Shown piece by piece: positions 7,378 through 16,560 of a stretch of 56,154 nt of DNA. Under the pieces are notes generated by a model that worked only from the letters and a program-made list of their open reading frames with translations, was not told where the DNA came from and searched no databases. The DNA comes from JBBQER01 sp052148155 (GTDB lineage Bacteria > Actinomycetota > Acidimicrobiia > IMCC26256 > PALSA-610). The position numbers and the translations under genes are program-made. Positions within the stretch are counted from its first letter, which is position 1. The number at the start of each line of letters is the position of its first letter. The stretch covers positions 1-56,154 of the forward strand of contig JBKQIY010000136.1 in assembly GCA_052148155.1 (NCBI GenBank), in the 5' to 3' direction.

Positions 7378-9476
7378 CGCAGACGTACCGTTGCGGTCTT
7401 GTCCTGCGCGGACAGCTGCACGGTACCGGTGCTCTGCATGATCGTCCCGGCACTGGTCGCCGCGATGTTGTGGACGAACACGGGAAGTTGAAACAACACT
7501 CCCCCGGCCGGGACACTACCGCTCAACGTGAGCGTCACCGATCGACCTTCGGACGCGATCGTGACGTTCACGCGCTCGCCGTTCGTGGTCGGAAAATTCG
7601 CGACCGAGATGGTCTTGCCCTCCGTCGTCCAGTTATTCGGTACGCCGCGGCCGACGATCAGGACACCGTTCGTTTCTTGCGCGACCAGCGAATCGAGCAG
7701 GACCTTGTTTGCATTCGCGATACCCCACGCGTGGGGAGACGAACCTTGCCCGGTCGCGGGATGGCTTCCGATCCACGGCGACGGCAACGGCGCGGACGCG
7801 CTCTCCCACCACGAGTAGGGCCCGCTTTGGGTGTGGCTCACCATGAACTCATAGCTCAGAATTCCTTGGCTGCGGTATTGCGTGCTCGCGAGGCCGCCGC
7901 TGCCGTATCCAGCGTTATAGGCGCTCGAGTAGTAGTCGCCGGGATACCCACCGAAGGTGTTCGGCGGCAGCTTGCCGACAAGGCGGCCGAACCCGTAGGC
8001 GTAGGTCGCGTCGATGAGCTGCACCCCGGGTCCGCTCACTGGCGCACCGAAGAGCTGCGCATCCCACGCCCATCGGCCGAACAGGAGCGGCGCCGCCCAG
8101 TTGGCGTCCTCTGGGTTCCCGCACCGGTTGGCGGTATTGGGCTCGACCATCGAACACGGGAGGTAGTCGAGGTCATACCGGCGCATCGTCGCGGCGAGGG
8201 TACGGTTCGTGGACTCGAGCAGACTGTGATATTCGTTCGTCGCCCAGCGCGTTTCGTGAGCGTTACCGACTTCGTGCGCAAGGTACCGGTAGGCGGCGAG
8301 TCCCATGAGCGCTTCGTAGTCGTCGACGGTCCAGTAGCCGTTGGAGTCGATGTCGCCGGTCACGCCGATAATTCCGTTCGGGCCGGTCCGGTCATCTGCG
8401 ATCTGATGAGCCGTCTGCTCAATGCTCGGCTGATTCGCGGCGCCGGCCGGTCCCTGAGCGGCGAAGTTCGCCTTGACGAAGGCGAGGTCGCCGGTTTTCA
8501 GCAGATAGATGGCCCACGGCCACGAATAGGTCCACACCGCGTCTTCGTACTCGGGTCCGGAACCAATCACGTTGCGGGCCTCGGCCAGCAGCGCATGCGC
8601 GTTGTCGAAGTAGCCCTGCGTGAAGAAATTGGCGAGGATGCCGATGACATCGTGGCTGAATTCCATTTCGTAGCCGTTGACGCCGGTGTCCAAGTCGTTT
8701 CCGCTCCGGGCGATCTGCGTGTAGATGAAGCCGCTCCGGTACGCATCGTTCAGCTGGACATCGGGAACGTGTACTTGCGCGATCTGTTGCAGTTGCGCAT
8801 TCCAGAACGCACGCATGTGCACGAAGTGCTGATCGAAGCTTCCGGCCGTCGCCAACGACCGCGACGACGGCCATGGGTAGTTGTTGCCGAACCGGTCGAC
8901 CGCCAAAACGTAGTCGTGCACCGCTGAGCGGTGGGGGCCGAGCGTGTCGGGTGCGGGAGCGAGCGGAACCAGTCCGGATGTCGGCTCAGGATCGGCAACG
9001 GCAGTCGAGTCCGTTTCGTTTGTGATCGCGACCCTGCTGTAGACGGCGACGTACGAATGGCCGCCGAGCAGGACCTCATCGGCGAATTCTGTGATCGCGA
9101 CCCTTGCCCCAAGCCGATCAAAGGTCGTGATCTGAGCCGGGAGGTACCCGTCGGCGTCCACCCATTCGGTCGGACCACCGGCATAGATACCGAAGCCGAA
9201 CCTCTTTTGGATTCCGTCCTGCACGAAGAAGCTTCCGCCGAGGCATGTGACCACGCCTTGATAGTTGCCAGCCCAGCCGATCGCCGAGGCGGTGCCATAG
9301 GCACCGGTAATCGCGTCGGTTGCGTTATTCAGCGAACACGTCGACGTTGTCTGAACACTTGCGCCGACGGTGATGCTGGCACGACTGGCGCTTCCGCCAC
9401 AGACCGTTGCGACGATGGCGAGCGAAACGACCACGCGAACAACTCGGAACCATCGCGTGAGTCCGTTCGCGCGCAC
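7374..9476 (-). CDS. secreted six-hairpin glycosidase-like protein
   Basis: 700 residues. The N-terminus has a basic start and a hydrophobic core (about residues 11-30), a Sec signal peptide. After a beta-rich N-terminal part, the region from about 225 to 600 carries the repeated Trp/Tyr/Asp-rich helices of an (alpha/alpha)6 barrel ('YEDAVWTYSWPWAIYLLKTG', 'DIDSNGYWTVDDYEALMGLA', 'FGRWAWDAQLFG'). A beta-sandwich tail ('VTLTLSGSVPAGGVLFQLPV') closes it. This architecture suits a glycoside hydrolase acting outside the cell on oligosaccharides; the GH family is not assigned. Its start lies 15 bp after the lacZ stop, so it is probably the second gene of that operon. Its stop overlaps the convergent desulfurase stop. 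Confidence 0.75.
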   Translation of the reverse strand: MRANGLTRWFRVVRVVVSLAIVATVCGGSASRASITVGASVQTTSTCSLNNATDAITGAYGTASAIGWAGNYQGVVTCLGGSFFVQDGIQKRFGFGIYAGGPTEWVDADGYLPAQITTFDRLGARVAITEFADEVLLGGHSYVAVYSRVAITNETDSTAVADPEPTSGLVPLAPAPDTLGPHRSAVHDYVLAVDRFGNNYPWPSSRSLATAGSFDQHFVHMRAFWNAQLQQIAQVHVPDVQLNDAYRSGFIYTQIARSGNDLDTGVNGYEMEFSHDVIGILANFFTQGYFDNAHALLAEARNVIGSGPEYEDAVWTYSWPWAIYLLKTGDLAFVKANFAAQGPAGAANQPSIEQTAHQIADDRTGPNGIIGVTGDIDSNGYWTVDDYEALMGLAAYRYLAHEVGNAHETRWATNEYHSLLESTNRTLAATMRRYDLDYLPCSMVEPNTANRCGNPEDANWAAPLLFGRWAWDAQLFGAPVSGPGVQLIDATYAYGFGRLVGKLPPNTFGGYPGDYYSSAYNAGYGSGGLASTQYRSQGILSYEFMVSHTQSGPYSWWESASAPLPSPWIGSHPATGQGSSPHAWGIANANKVLLDSLVAQETNGVLIVGRGVPNNWTTEGKTISVANFPTTNGERVNVTIASEGRSVTLTLSGSVPAGGVLFQLPVFVHNIAATSAGTIMQSTGTVQLSAQDKTATVRLR

Positions 9477-9491
9477 CAGACGAATATACGA

Positions 9492-12365
9492 CTAACGGAG
9501 GCGATACGACCAGCGATACGAGCCGGGCCCGATTCGGTGCGCGGGTGCAGTGTCGGGACCGCACGCGGCGGAGCCGACACCGCGGTGACGGACGTCGATC
9601 CATACGAAGCAGTCGTCTCGTACGGCGAGGTCCTCGAGGTGGTCGGCCGCAGCCACCTCCTCGTCGGTGACGCGAGCGACGGTGACGTTAAGGTCGTCGA
9701 GCTCGTCGATCGTCAGCATCGGCAAGCCGGCAGCATCGAGGAACCGGAGCCAACGGACGCCGGTGCGGTTCCCACTCGCTTGTGGGTGCACGTACGGAAC
9801 CGGCCAGTCGTCGACCGACGTGGTCCAGCGTCCGAACCGTGCGCTGGCGCGACGGTCGGAATAGCACTCGTGCGGCCCTTCGCCGAGCCATTCGACTGTG
9901 TGCACGCCGGGACCAAGCCGCAGGCGTACACCGACGCGCGGGATGTCGTCGAGTGAATCTGGAATGTCGACGGCGTGCGTTACCACGAACCCGGCGCCGG
10001 GATCGGCGACGACGTCCGTGCTCGACGCCACGGCCGCGCCGGCGTCGCGTAGGCCGAGCCGCTCCCAACGTTGCGCGTGTCGGGGACCAAATGTCTCGTT
10101 GTCGATCGGCGCTCGCCACAGCGCAATAGTCGGCTCGAGCGACTCGAGCGTGCGCGGTGTCGAGGCCGTCGGTCCGGACGCGCGCGAAGTTCTGCCGTCG
10201 GATCCCAACTGGACTTGTTCCCACGCGACCTCGTGACCAGCCGACGCCCACGGGAGATCACGGCGCGTCCGGAACGACATCGTGAGATGGGCGCGTTGTC
10301 CGTCGACGAGCGCGAGTTTCGGGAACGGAACCTCGACCCGGTCGGACGCACCCGGTGCGAGCTCGAGCGGCTCGAGCTCGCCGGACGCGATCTCCTCACC
10401 GTCAACCTGAACCGACCACGACGGCTGCAGCCACGTGAGATCGACGAACGCATACTCGTTCGTCACTTCGAGCACACCGTTCACCGCGTCGATCGCTCGC
10501 ATCTGAACTGGCTGGATCACCTTGGTCAGCTCGAGCAGCGAAGGATGGGGTGTGCGGTCGGCCGCGACCAGACCGTCGCATACGAACGCGCCGTCGTTGG
10601 GCTGGTCGCCGAAGTCGCCACCGTACGCGAGCCGTTCGGTTCCGTCGTCGAGCATCTGCACGAGTGCCTGATCGACCCAGTCCCACACGAACCCGCCTTG
10701 CAACCCGGGATAGGTGCGGATGGCGTGCCAGTAGTCGTCGAGACTGCCGCAAGAATTTCCCATCGCGTGGATGTACTCGCACATGATGAGCGGGCGCGTC
10801 GGTGCGAAGCGTGTCGCCCAGTCGACGAGATCACGGATCTGCGGGTACATCGGCGCGATCACGTCGGTCTCTGGACGCGCACGGGCGAAACTCGCCGCAA
10901 TGTCGCGCTGGCCGGTCGCGATCAGGTCTTCGCCCAATCCGCCTTCGTAGTGCACGGGTCGGGTCGGATCCCATTCGCGCAGCCACGCGGCGGCCGCAAC
11001 ATGAACGGGCGACGCGCCGCTCTCGTTGCCGAGCGACCACATAATGATCGAAGGATGGTTCTTGTCGCGCTCCGCCATGCGCGTGATCCGTTCGAAGACC
11101 GCGTTGCGCCATATCGGATCTTTCGTGAGACTGCGCATGTAGGCGTGAGCCTCGACGTTGGCTTCGTCGAGGACATACATGCCGAGCCGGTCGCACACGT
11201 CATAGAGGTAGGCATCGTTCGGGTAGTGCGAGGTGCGAATGGCATTGATGTTGTGACGCTTCATCAGCACGATGTCAGCCTCGATCGACGCGTGCGTGAC
11301 CGCCTTCCCGCGGCGTTGATCGTGATCGTGGCGGTTCACGCCTTTCACGAGCACCGGCCGACCGTTGACCAGAAGTTCGTGGCCGCGCACCTCGACGCGC
11401 CGGAACCCGACGGCGACCGTCACGGCGTCGACCTCGACGCCGTGAGCGTCAATCAGCGTCACGGTCAGGTCGTGCAGATTCGGTGTTTCCGCCGTCCACG
11501 GTGCGACACCTGGGACGGTCAGCGACATGCTCGCACCGCGGCCCTCGAACCTGAGGGAGTTGACCACCCAGTTCGGATGCTCGAAGTAGACCGCGGCATC
11601 GGCCTGTTGGCCGGCAATCGAGATGCGCGCGCGCCAACCCTTCGGTGCCGCGGCGATCGTGTCGACGGCAACTCGCACCCCGACATGTCCGTCGCCAGTC
11701 GAGAGGTCGTAGTCGCCGACCGCGTGCACGTCGGCGACGAAGACCGGCGGGGTTGCATAGAGGAAGACACTGCGGTGCAGGCCGGCGTGAAACCAATGGT
11801 CCTGGTCTTCCAAATAAGTCGCGTCCGACCACCGCACAACCGTGAGCGCGACCTCGATTGTCTTGCCCGGCGAGGCCAAACCGGTGAGATCGAACTCGTG
11901 TGGCAAGCGCGAGTCCTTGCCCAGCCCGACGGGCGCACCATCAACGTGCACGTACAGCACCGACTCGGCGCCGGCGACGTGCAACACGATGCGGTGACCC
12001 TGCCAGGCCGCGGGCACGGCCACCGCGCGCCGGTATACGCCGGTGGGGTTGTCGTCGGGCACGTCCGGTGGCGGCCCAGCGAAGGGCATCTGCACGTTCG
12101 TGTAGTGCGGCGAATCGAAACCCTGCATCGTCCAACAGCCGGGCACCTCCACCGCGGCCCAGTTATCGGTCGCGCCCGCGAGATCGCCGGCGAGCACGCG
12201 TTCGGGCCGATCATGGCGCAGGAACCGCCATTGCCCGTCGAGCGACACGACATCGGGCCGGGCCAAGTACGTCGACATCGGGATGCGTCCGAAGCACGTG
12301 AGCTCGGGACGTTTCCAGGACGCCGCCCCGAACGCGTCCAGCACGCTCGGCCCCTCTTCACTCAT
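9492..12365 (-). CDS. lacZ: GH2 beta-galactosidase (LacZ type)
   Basis: 957 residues, near the usual length of about 1000 for LacZ. Domain order is jelly-roll sugar-binding (about 35-205), Ig-like (about 210-325), TIM barrel (about 326-615), a second Ig-like domain and the small beta-gal C-terminal domain. Catalytic acid/base is Glu448 in 'MWSLGNESG' and the nucleophile is Glu530 in 'IMCEYIHAMGNS'. 'NVEAHAYM' keeps the metal-binding His region. There is no signal peptide, so it acts in the cytosol on beta-galactosides. It is followed 15 bp later by the secreted glycosidase-like gene. The specificity could be another beta-glycoside. Confidence 0.93.
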   Translation of the reverse strand: MSEEGPSVLDAFGAASWKRPELTCFGRIPMSTYLARPDVVSLDGQWRFLRHDRPERVLAGDLAGATDNWAAVEVPGCWTMQGFDSPHYTNVQMPFAGPPPDVPDDNPTGVYRRAVAVPAAWQGHRIVLHVAGAESVLYVHVDGAPVGLGKDSRLPHEFDLTGLASPGKTIEVALTVVRWSDATYLEDQDHWFHAGLHRSVFLYATPPVFVADVHAVGDYDLSTGDGHVGVRVAVDTIAAAPKGWRARISIAGQQADAAVYFEHPNWVVNSLRFEGRGASMSLTVPGVAPWTAETPNLHDLTVTLIDAHGVEVDAVTVAVGFRRVEVRGHELLVNGRPVLVKGVNRHDHDQRRGKAVTHASIEADIVLMKRHNINAIRTSHYPNDAYLYDVCDRLGMYVLDEANVEAHAYMRSLTKDPIWRNAVFERITRMAERDKNHPSIIMWSLGNESGASPVHVAAAAWLREWDPTRPVHYEGGLGEDLIATGQRDIAASFARARPETDVIAPMYPQIRDLVDWATRFAPTRPLIMCEYIHAMGNSCGSLDDYWHAIRTYPGLQGGFVWDWVDQALVQMLDDGTERLAYGGDFGDQPNDGAFVCDGLVAADRTPHPSLLELTKVIQPVQMRAIDAVNGVLEVTNEYAFVDLTWLQPSWSVQVDGEEIASGELEPLELAPGASDRVEVPFPKLALVDGQRAHLTMSFRTRRDLPWASAGHEVAWEQVQLGSDGRTSRASGPTASTPRTLESLEPTIALWRAPIDNETFGPRHAQRWERLGLRDAGAAVASSTDVVADPGAGFVVTHAVDIPDSLDDIPRVGVRLRLGPGVHTVEWLGEGPHECYSDRRASARFGRWTTSVDDWPVPYVHPQASGNRTGVRWLRFLDAAGLPMLTIDELDDLNVTVARVTDEEVAAADHLEDLAVRDDCFVWIDVRHRGVGSAACGPDTAPAHRIGPGSYRWSYRLR

Positions 12366-12845
12366 CGGCAGTCATCACTCCCGTCGCCAACGCTCGCCGG
12401 CAGCCACTTCGACAACACGGCCGACATCTGTGGATTGCACACATTCGCAGGTTCGCCGGACACCCGCATGACACAAACCGACCATCGACGTCGGCGCGAC
12501 CAAGGTGCGCGGCACAGGGCCGTGACCTCCACGACATCGAATGCGGCGCGAGCTCGCCGACCTGTCAACCCGCACGGCTCGCGCCGTACACGAGGTTGCG
12601 CCTCCGCGACGGGACATTGCTGCGACCGTGTCACACACGGGCCGTGGGGAACCTATGCAGCGTCCGCGCAGCGACCTCGTAGGTACCCGAGCCGAGGGTT
12701 CCGGTGTCGGGCAGGTCGGTCGCACGACGGGCGCAGTGATCGAGCCCCACCGCGCTCATGGTCAACATGTGGGTGTCGAATGGCGGTGGGTTTCGCGAAA
12801 CTGACCCAGTCCGTCGCCTGTCGCGCCCGCCGGACGGCCGACTCA
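12366..12845. other. gene-poor stretch upstream of lacZ
   Basis: 480 bp between the lacZ start and the MarR-VOC stop. The only coding-like signal is a 45-codon frame at 12631-12768 on the minus strand, listed separately. The remaining longer frames have poor codon use and no homology that I recognise. The lacZ promoter should lie in 12366-12630, but no convincing -35/-10 pair was seen. Confidence 0.5.
12631..12768 (-). CDS. short coding-like frame, unknown (45 aa) or gene remnant
   Basis: From ATG 12768 the frame encodes 'MLTMSAVGLDHCARRATDLP' and then 25 further residues ending 'RFPTARV'. Third positions are strongly G/C (for example GAC CTG CCC GAC ACC), as in real genes here, but no ribosome-binding site is visible. 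It may be the leftover 3' end of a larger gene rather than a small gene. No family is recognised. Confidence 0.3.
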   Translation of the reverse strand: MLTMSAVGLDHCARRATDLPDTGTLGSGTYEVAARTLHRFPTARV

Positions 12846-13763
12846 TCAGCGGGTCCGGCGGATGGTCCGCTGTCGATTCAAGCCGATCGGGTGGCCCACA
12901 AGGATCAGATTGTTGGTCGGATCGAACAGGGCGAACTCACGTACGCGGTATGGCTTGTCCGTGATGCGTCCGACCCGTGAAATATCGCGCTCACTCGCCC
13001 AACGTGCGGGAAGGTCGGCGGCCGGATCCGCCAACGTGACCCCCGCAGCAAGTATTTCGTCTCGGAACGCGTCGGCGTCGGGAACTGAGAGGCGGGCAAT
13101 GCCGGCAGCGCTGAACGGATCGACATCAGACCTGAGCGTGAAATGGAGCTCGATTCCGTCGCGTTCGAGCATCGCGTAACCGTCATCTCCACCGCGGGCG
13201 TTCATGAAGCCGAGACGCTGATAGAACGCGATGGTGGACGAGGTATCGTGCGTGGGCAAGACGGGGACAGCCCCGGTTCCTGGGACGCCGGACGTATCCG
13301 ACTCGCTCCTCACGAACGCACGATCGAGGTCGGAGACGCGCTCCATCAGGTCGGCCGCGAGATGGAGGACTTTGCGCTCGGTCGGGGAAAGCTCGCGCAC
13401 CATCGCACCCGCGAGCCATCGGTCGCGTTGGCGCACATCGGCGTCGAGCGCCGAGTCGCCCGCGGCAGTGAGCGCGATATGGAACTGACGCGCGTCGTTG
13501 GCGTCTCGGGCGCGGGTGACAAGGCCGCTCTCTTCGAGTTCGGCGAGCACACGCGTCATTGTCTGGGGGTGCACTCCATCGGCCGTCGCCAGCTCGCCCG
13601 GTGTCATCGGCTGGCGCGCCCGGCGGAGTAAGCCGAGGACGCTGAGCTTGGCGGGCGCGAGGCCGTGCTGGGGAGCTTCGAGTCGAAGTCGTCGCTGGAA
13701 CCGGGTTGTCGCGCGACGGATAGCGGCCGCTGCCCGTTCGGCTCGTTCCATGTCCGCCGGCAT
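12846..13763 (-). CDS. MarR-family regulator fused to a VOC (glyoxalase-fold) domain
   Basis: 305 residues. Residues about 10-150 are a MarR winged helix with 'PMTPGELATADGVHPQTMTR' (recognition helix) and 'LAELEESGLVTRARDANDAR' (wing). After a short linker, residues about 165-290 are a VOC domain: 'PVLPTHDTSSTIAFYQRLGF' opens a beta-alpha-beta-beta-beta unit, and 'GYAMLERDGIELHFTL' supplies the hydrophobic pocket as in bleomycin-resistance-type binding proteins. The fusion suggests a one-component sensor in which the VOC half binds or sequesters a small molecule (inference). A perfect palindrome lies 71 bp upstream and is a likely autoregulatory site. MarR proteins alone are about 150 residues, so the second half is a true extra domain. 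Confidence 0.87.
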   Translation of the reverse strand: MPADMERAERAAAAIRRATTRFQRRLRLEAPQHGLAPAKLSVLGLLRRARQPMTPGELATADGVHPQTMTRVLAELEESGLVTRARDANDARQFHIALTAAGDSALDADVRQRDRWLAGAMVRELSPTERKVLHLAADLMERVSDLDRAFVRSESDTSGVPGTGAVPVLPTHDTSSTIAFYQRLGFMNARGGDDGYAMLERDGIELHFTLRSDVDPFSAAGIARLSVPDADAFRDEILAAGVTLADPAADLPARWASERDISRVGRITDKPYRVREFALFDPTNNLILVGHPIGLNRQRTIRRTR

Positions 13764-13833
13764 TGAAGTCTTACGCCTTCACGAAGGAGTTCAACGTCAT
13801 CTCTCGCTTCCTCTCTGAACCGACCGTGAAACT

Positions 13834-13853
13834 TAGTAAGCTATTTCTTACTA
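13834..13853. promoter_or_regulatory. candidate MarR operator (perfect 7-6-7 palindrome)
   Basis: TAGTAAG at 13834-13840 and CTTACTA at 13847-13853 form exact 7-bp arms around a 6-bp spacer, in an A/T-rich patch that stands out from the G/C-rich surroundings. The dyad size fits a winged-helix dimer such as MarR, and it lies 71 bp upstream of the MarR-VOC start. Binding by that regulator is inference. Confidence 0.65.
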
Positions 13854-14376
13854 GATTCGAACGGGCCGAGTCCATCGAGCGCCGCCGCAAGAAGCGAGAG
13901 TCCGGCGACGGTCCACTGATGTCGTCGGGCCGGGCGAGCCGGCGCTTTCCTGTGTCGAAGACCTCACGGACGAGTTTGCCTGGTCGCACAAGACCTCTGA
14001 GACGGCGGGTCCTGAGGTGGCGCCTGCGCGCCCTTCCTAGTCGTTGAGCCGCCGACGCCGTCCGCGTCGAGCCTGGTCATCGCGACGTGGAACACTCGAT
14101 CTCGTCGCGGGGTCTGTGCGTTTTGCTCTCATCACAAGGATCCGACGGATTGCCGACCGCGATCGGCGCGGGCTGCGGAGTCGGCATCGATTCCGGCGCG
14201 GATTGCGTCGAGCGTGCTCTGTTCGGGCGCGGAGCGTGGTCGCCGCGGGGCACGAGACGGTCGGTGACGAACGTCGTCACCACCCTCATGCCTTTGCGGA
14301 CGCCCGATTGCGGGCCGTCCCGAATCGGGTCCACATTTCGGAATCAAGTTCCGACGGGTTGGGCGACGGATCCGCG
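13854..14376. other. non-coding or unrecognised stretch
   Basis: About 520 bp between the MarR operator and the esterase stop. Open frames here are basic and Arg-rich with irregular codon use and look like noise. I see no RNA gene, no terminator with a T-run and no repeat. Confidence 0.4.
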
Positions 14377-16017
14377 TCAAGCGGCGAGGTGTCTTCGCAC
14401 CCGCCAGATGACGACGAGGGAGACCGTCGCCGCGCCAATGGCAGCGAAGGCGATGATCCACAATGCCGAAGAGTCGGCTGCGGGCGGTGACTCCGGCGAG
14501 ATCGACACGTCGACACGAGGCATGTTCGCCGGAGCACCCGACTCGGGGAACATGAGCTGTGAGTGCGCCGCCGCCGCACCGAGCGTGATCTTGATTCTCA
14601 GTTGGCCGGCGGGATTTGCTCTGATTCTCGTCACGGCGCGGCCGACCGTGACGTCGTGGAACGACCGCGCCGGATAGGAACCCTTGGGAGTGATGATCCG
14701 CACCGTTCCGTCGCCTTGCGCCGTGAAGCCGTTCGGCGAGACGTGACTCAGGTAGACGAACTCCTCGGCGGTGTTGACGTTCGCCACGGTGAGCCCGGAG
14801 TCGTGGTGGAACGACCAACCCCACGCCTCGGATGAGCCTCGTGCGGTGCGGTAGGAGAACGTGGCCGGCGCCGGAAGCGGCTCGTCGAGTTGGGGACGTA
14901 GCCATCTGACGAACGACGCGAGATCTCGCTGCCAGTAGTACCAGCCGTGAACGCCATTGCCATAGAAGTCGGTCGTCAGGTTCGCGCCGAGGCCGGCGGC
15001 TCGCACTGCCGCGACGAAGTGGTGACTCATGTCGTCGACCACTCGTTCGATGGCGCCCTGCACACCGACGACACTCTGATTTGCGTGAGCGTCGGCGGCG
15101 GTCGGTGTTCCGTTGCCCGATGCCACGAAGATCTTGACCCCGGCGAGGTTGGCTGCCTCGTAGGTCGGATCGTTGTCGTGCCAGTAATAAGCGGCGTTGT
15201 TCGGGTCAGTCGTGTACGGGTCGCCAAACGTGCAGCGATCATCGGGTCTGCTCGTGGGGTTGAGGCCGTTCGACGCCGCGTACCAGTTGATGGTCGAGTC
15301 CACAATGTCGTTGTCGAGCGCGCCGGAGAAGGTTCCGACGAAGCCGAAAAGGCCGGGATGCGCCGCCGCGTATTTCGCAGCGCCGCCGCCACCCGACGAA
15401 AGCCCGGCGATGGCACGACCTGACGCGGTTGGTTGGGTCGGGAACGTCGCGTCGACCCAGGGAATGAGCTCATCGATGTCGTAGGTCTCCCACGCCGGCG
15501 TCGGGGGCGGCGGGACCTCGGCCGCGTCTTTGGCGGAGAGGCCGTACCAATCGGTGTACGAACCGTTCGGGCTGTCGTCGGGCATGACGACAATGACGGG
15601 CAACGTCCCGACGAGCGACTCAACGTTGCCGCCTTGGGGTTGGCCGGCGGCAGTGACTCGGCTGGCCCAGTCGGCGTAACTGCCGAGGGCTCCGTGCAAG
15701 AGATAGAGCACCGGATACCGGCGCGGCGCACGGCGGTTGTAGCCGGCGGGCAGTAAGACGTTGACGTGCGTGATACCGACCGCAGGCGACGTCATCGTGT
15801 AGGTGCGAAGGCGACCGTGCTGCACCGCGCTCACGTCGTTCAGTCCGGCTTCCAACGGAAGAGGCACCGGCCGCGCGATGCAGGTCACGGCGAACTTCCT
15901 CGCGCTGTCAGCCGACGCGGCCGGCGCGCTCGCCGCGACCGAGGTAAGTGAGCCGAGCATCGCCAGACCGACAGCGGTTGTCGCCCACCGCAGCTCAACG
16001 CGTCCCCGTCGCCGCAT
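14377..16017 (-). CDS. secreted alpha/beta-hydrolase esterase with C-terminal membrane anchor
   Basis: 546 residues. A Sec signal peptide (about 1-37) is followed by an esterase-D/antigen-85-like fold: 'RRYPVLYLLHGALGSYADW' (oxyanion-side HG motif), then 'GLSSGGGGA' with the nucleophile Ser207, and a candidate catalytic His in 'YGNGVHGWYYW'. A beta-sandwich follows from about residue 390, then 'ALWIIAFAAIGAATVSLVVI', a single membrane helix, and a basic tail 'RRHLAA'. The hydrolase therefore probably sits on the outer face of the membrane, held at its C-terminus. Substrate unknown (acyl esters or acyl transfer to glycans are possible). Confidence 0.85.
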   Translation of the reverse strand: MRRRGRVELRWATTAVGLAMLGSLTSVAASAPAASADSARKFAVTCIARPVPLPLEAGLNDVSAVQHGRLRTYTMTSPAVGITHVNVLLPAGYNRRAPRRYPVLYLLHGALGSYADWASRVTAAGQPQGGNVESLVGTLPVIVVMPDDSPNGSYTDWYGLSAKDAAEVPPPPTPAWETYDIDELIPWVDATFPTQPTASGRAIAGLSSGGGGAAKYAAAHPGLFGFVGTFSGALDNDIVDSTINWYAASNGLNPTSRPDDRCTFGDPYTTDPNNAAYYWHDNDPTYEAANLAGVKIFVASGNGTPTAADAHANQSVVGVQGAIERVVDDMSHHFVAAVRAAGLGANLTTDFYGNGVHGWYYWQRDLASFVRWLRPQLDEPLPAPATFSYRTARGSSEAWGWSFHHDSGLTVANVNTAEEFVYLSHVSPNGFTAQGDGTVRIITPKGSYPARSFHDVTVGRAVTRIRANPAGQLRIKITLGAAAAHSQLMFPESGAPANMPRVDVSISPESPPAADSSALWIIAFAAIGAATVSLVVIWRVRRHLAA

Positions 16018-16039
16018 CGGTGAAAGGCTAAGCCGTGGA

Positions 16040-16560
16040 TCAGCGGCGCGTCAGCGGTCCGGGCCGGAACCCGGGCCGCTCCTCGCCAAAGATCACCGGA
16101 TCACAACCCCCCGAGTGCGGGCAGCACTCGGTTTGGACGTATTCGACCGTTCTCACCGCGTCGTCGAACGCGCAGGATTCAGAGGGAGAACTGCTCTCAG
16201 TCTCGGGTGCATGGTTGGTAGGAGGTCGGTCGACGTTGAGGTCGAACGCGGCGCGGTTGATGAGCAGCCTGGTCGGATGAGCGGATCCGGTTCCGCCTTG
16301 GCAGTCGGTGTTGAAGACAGTCTTGTCGGAGCGGACCAACGCGTTCTCGGTGTCACATTCGCGGTGCTCGTCGCCCTGCTCGTCGAAGGTCGTGTCGATG
16401 TACGGTCCGAGCCGGCGGGTTGGTCGTTGTCGTTCTGGATCAACAAATCGGAGCTGGTCTTGAGACCGGCCCCGACGCCCGAACCCGCGACCAACCACAG
16501 ACCCTGCGTCGTGCGGGGAGCCGATCGGTACGACGCCGACGCGAGAGCCGCTACTGGCTC
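16040..16560 (-). pseudogene. frameshifted coding sequence, unknown protein
   Basis: Two adjacent minus-strand frames both show gene-like codon use and read on from one another. About 16560-16405 encodes 'TTQGLWLVAGSGVGAGLKTS' and then SDLLIQNDNDQPAGS. About 16404-16040 encodes 'YIDTTFDEQGDEHRECDTEN', continues through 'LLINRAAFDLNVDRPPTNH', and ends 'FRPGPLTRR' at a stop at 16040. A single-base slip near 16400 joins them. No start is visible, and the 5' end runs into the LLM oxidoreductase stop, so it is either a 5'-truncated remnant or a sequence with an error. It has many Cys/Asp residues and probably came from a secreted protein. Family unknown. Confidence 0.5.

Noticed and set aside
7329..8927. 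532-residue plus-strand frame opposite the six-hairpin glycosidase
   Set aside because: Antisense shadow in G/C-rich DNA; no conserved motif.
10071..12980. 969-residue plus-strand frame opposite lacZ
   Set aside because: Arg/His-rich text, no recognisable domain; it is the antisense shadow of the GH2 gene, whose catalytic motifs are certain.
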